Source: Glaciibacter superstes DSM 21135 (GTDB taxonomy: Bacteria; Actinomycetota; Actinomycetes; Actinomycetales; Microbacteriaceae). Taken from it: 64,000 nt of DNA. The DNA lies in the NCBI RefSeq assembly GCF_000421145.1, contig NZ_ATWH01000002.1, positions 248,001-312,000 on the forward strand, written 5' to 3'. The position numbers were made by a program, and so were the translations under genes. Below, one piece after another: positions 63,098 to 64,000 of this stretch (positions are counted from its first letter, which is position 1; each line of letters opens with the position of its first letter). Under the pieces are notes generated by a model, which saw only the letters and a program-made list of their open reading frames with translations, had not been told where the DNA came from and did not search any database.

Positions 63098-64000
63098 ATG
63101 GTGTCTGATCGCAGTCTTGAGGTCTTGCGCGTGATCGTGCAGGACTACGTCGCGTCGCGGGAACCGGTCGGATCGAAATCGATCGTCGATCGTCACGCGT
63201 TCGGTGTCTCTGCCGCAACCATCCGCAATGACATGGCACTTCTCGAAGAGGAAGAGCTGATCGCTGCTCCGCATACGTCGAGTGGGCGCATCCCCACAGA
63301 CAAGGGGTATCGGCTCTTCGTCGACCACCTGGCCGGCATCCGTCCGCTCAGCCAGGCGCAACGTCAGGCCATCGAGACCTTCCTCGGCCAGTCCGCAGAC
63401 CTCGATGAGGTGCTCGCGCGCAGTGTCAGACTGCTTTCTCAGCTGACGCATCAGGTCGCGCTCGTGCAGTACCCTTCCCTGTCGAAGGCGAAGGTGCGCC
63501 ATATCGAGCTGGTGCCGCTGAGCGACACCAGGCTGCTCAGCGTGCTGATCACCGACTCCGGTCATGTCGAACAGCGAGTGATCGACCTGCCGCACACCGT
63601 CGACGATGGCGTGCTCGGCGATGTGCGTGCACGCTTGAACGTCGCCGTCGGTGGGCGCGCGATGGGCGAAGCTGCGGCCGTGCTCCAGCATCCGGACGCA
63701 TTCGGACCGAAGGACCTTCACGAGGTGATCGGTTTGATCGCAGAGAACCTGGTCGACCAGATCGGCGCCAACCGGCAGGAGCGGCTGGTCATGGCGGGAG
63801 CCGCGAACCTGGTGCGAACGGAGGAAGACTTCACCGGAAGTATCTTCCCGGTACTCGAGGCGATCGAGGAACAGGTGGTGCTGTTGCGACTCTTCGGCGA
63901 GATGGCAACAGACCAGCACGGCGTCGCGGTGAGCATCGGCCGAGAGAATGCGCCGTTCGGCCTGGCCGAGACATCAGTTCTGACCAGCGGTTACCTGTCC
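63098..64000 (+). CDS. hrcA: Heat-inducible transcription repressor HrcA (3' end beyond window)
   Basis: ATG 63098, after GGGAGG, opens a frame that stays open to the window end, so about 301 residues are seen of roughly 340. The winged-helix N-terminus reads SDRSLEVLRVIVQDYVASRE, EPVGSKSIVDRHAFGVSAAT and IRNDMALLEEEELIAAPHTS-type GRIPTDKGYRLFVD, all HrcA marks; the later LVQYPSLSKAKVRHIELVPL is the inner domain. With GroEL help HrcA represses class I heat-shock genes through CIRCE, which is present just upstream. dnaJ is expected next, outside the window. Confidence 0.96.
   Translation, partial: MVSDRSLEVLRVIVQDYVASREPVGSKSIVDRHAFGVSAATIRNDMALLEEEELIAAPHTSSGRIPTDKGYRLFVDHLAGIRPLSQAQRQAIETFLGQSADLDEVLARSVRLLSQLTHQVALVQYPSLSKAKVRHIELVPLSDTRLLSVLITDSGHVEQRVIDLPHTVDDGVLGDVRARLNVAVGGRAMGEAAAVLQHPDAFGPKDLHEVIGLIAENLVDQIGANRQERLVMAGAANLVRTEEDFTGSIFPVLEAIEEQVVLLRLFGEMATDQHGVAVSIGRENAPFGLAETSVLTSGYLS

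Noticed and set aside
1..64000. tRNA, rRNA, CRISPR array, prophage or insertion sequence
   Set aside because: I saw no cloverleaf with GGTTCRA arm, no rRNA core sequence, no regular 28-37-base repeat array, no integrase or transposase, and gene order is that of the core chromosome.

Overview
The window is about 64 kb of GC-rich actinobacterial chromosome (roughly two thirds G+C by eye), almost all of it core genome. The intact division and cell-wall (dcw) cluster runs mraZ-rsmH-ftsL-ftsI-murE-murF-mraY-murD-ftsW-murG-murC-ftsQ-ftsZ-yggS-sepF-yggT-divIVA and continues into lspA-rluD-dnaE. This order, the lack of ftsA, the many GTG starts, the DUF3040, DUF1990 and DUF4870 proteins, a CmtR-like regulator and a relic of a DUF222/HNH gene all point to Actinomycetota, most likely Microbacteriaceae. 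The family assignment is inference. A MurE that lacks the meso-diaminopimelate motif fits the B-type peptidoglycan known in that family.

Layout. 1-1.3 kb: truncated CmtR/ArsR repressor diverging from an ACR3-type permease, with a palindrome between them. 1.4-3.1 kb: polyprenyl diphosphate synthase, a DUF3040 membrane protein and a strong terminator. 3.2-23.1 kb: dcw cluster plus lspA and rluD, mostly with 4-bp ATGA/GTGA overlaps that suggest translational coupling. 23.2-33.2 kb: dnaE, a small membrane protein, flavin reductase, hisD, nrdR, pyrD, an App1-like phosphatase, a TetR regulator and a VOC protein. 33.4-36.7 kb: four-gene osmoprotectant ABC importer. 36.8-44.1 kb: BlaI/M56 pair diverging from cydABDC, with two BlaI-like palindromes between them. 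44.2-54.6 kb: DedA protein, pabB, leuS, comEA-comEC-holA, a stand-alone TOPRIM protein and rpsT. 54.7-57.3 kb: alpha/beta hydrolase and a LiaSR/DesKR-type two-component system. 57.4-58.2 kb: decayed HNH endonuclease remnant with inverted repeats and a degenerate SOS box. 58.2-64 kb: lepA, DUF1990, hemW, two tandem DUF4870 genes, a CIRCE element and the 5' part of hrcA.

How the genes work together: mraY, murC-G and ftsI/ftsW build and cross-link septal peptidoglycan; ftsL/Q/Z, sepF, yggT and divIVA place and drive the septum and polar growth; mraZ, with three 10-bp-spaced repeats, probably autoregulates the cluster. cydABDC encode cytochrome bd oxidase and its assembly exporter, perhaps under the BlaI/M56 switch. 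lepA, hemW and hrcA form the standard actinobacterial run towards the heat-shock genes.

I saw no tRNA, rRNA, CRISPR array, prophage or intact insertion sequence, and no clearly new multi-gene system. The observations most worth following are at the DNA level: an octamer (CGGATGCC/GGCATCCG) that seems strongly over-represented on both strands, a perfect palindrome touching the comEA start codon, BlaI-like operators in front of cydA, a 25-codon ORF bridging murC and ftsQ, large hairpins at convergent gene ends, and many short tandem duplications.
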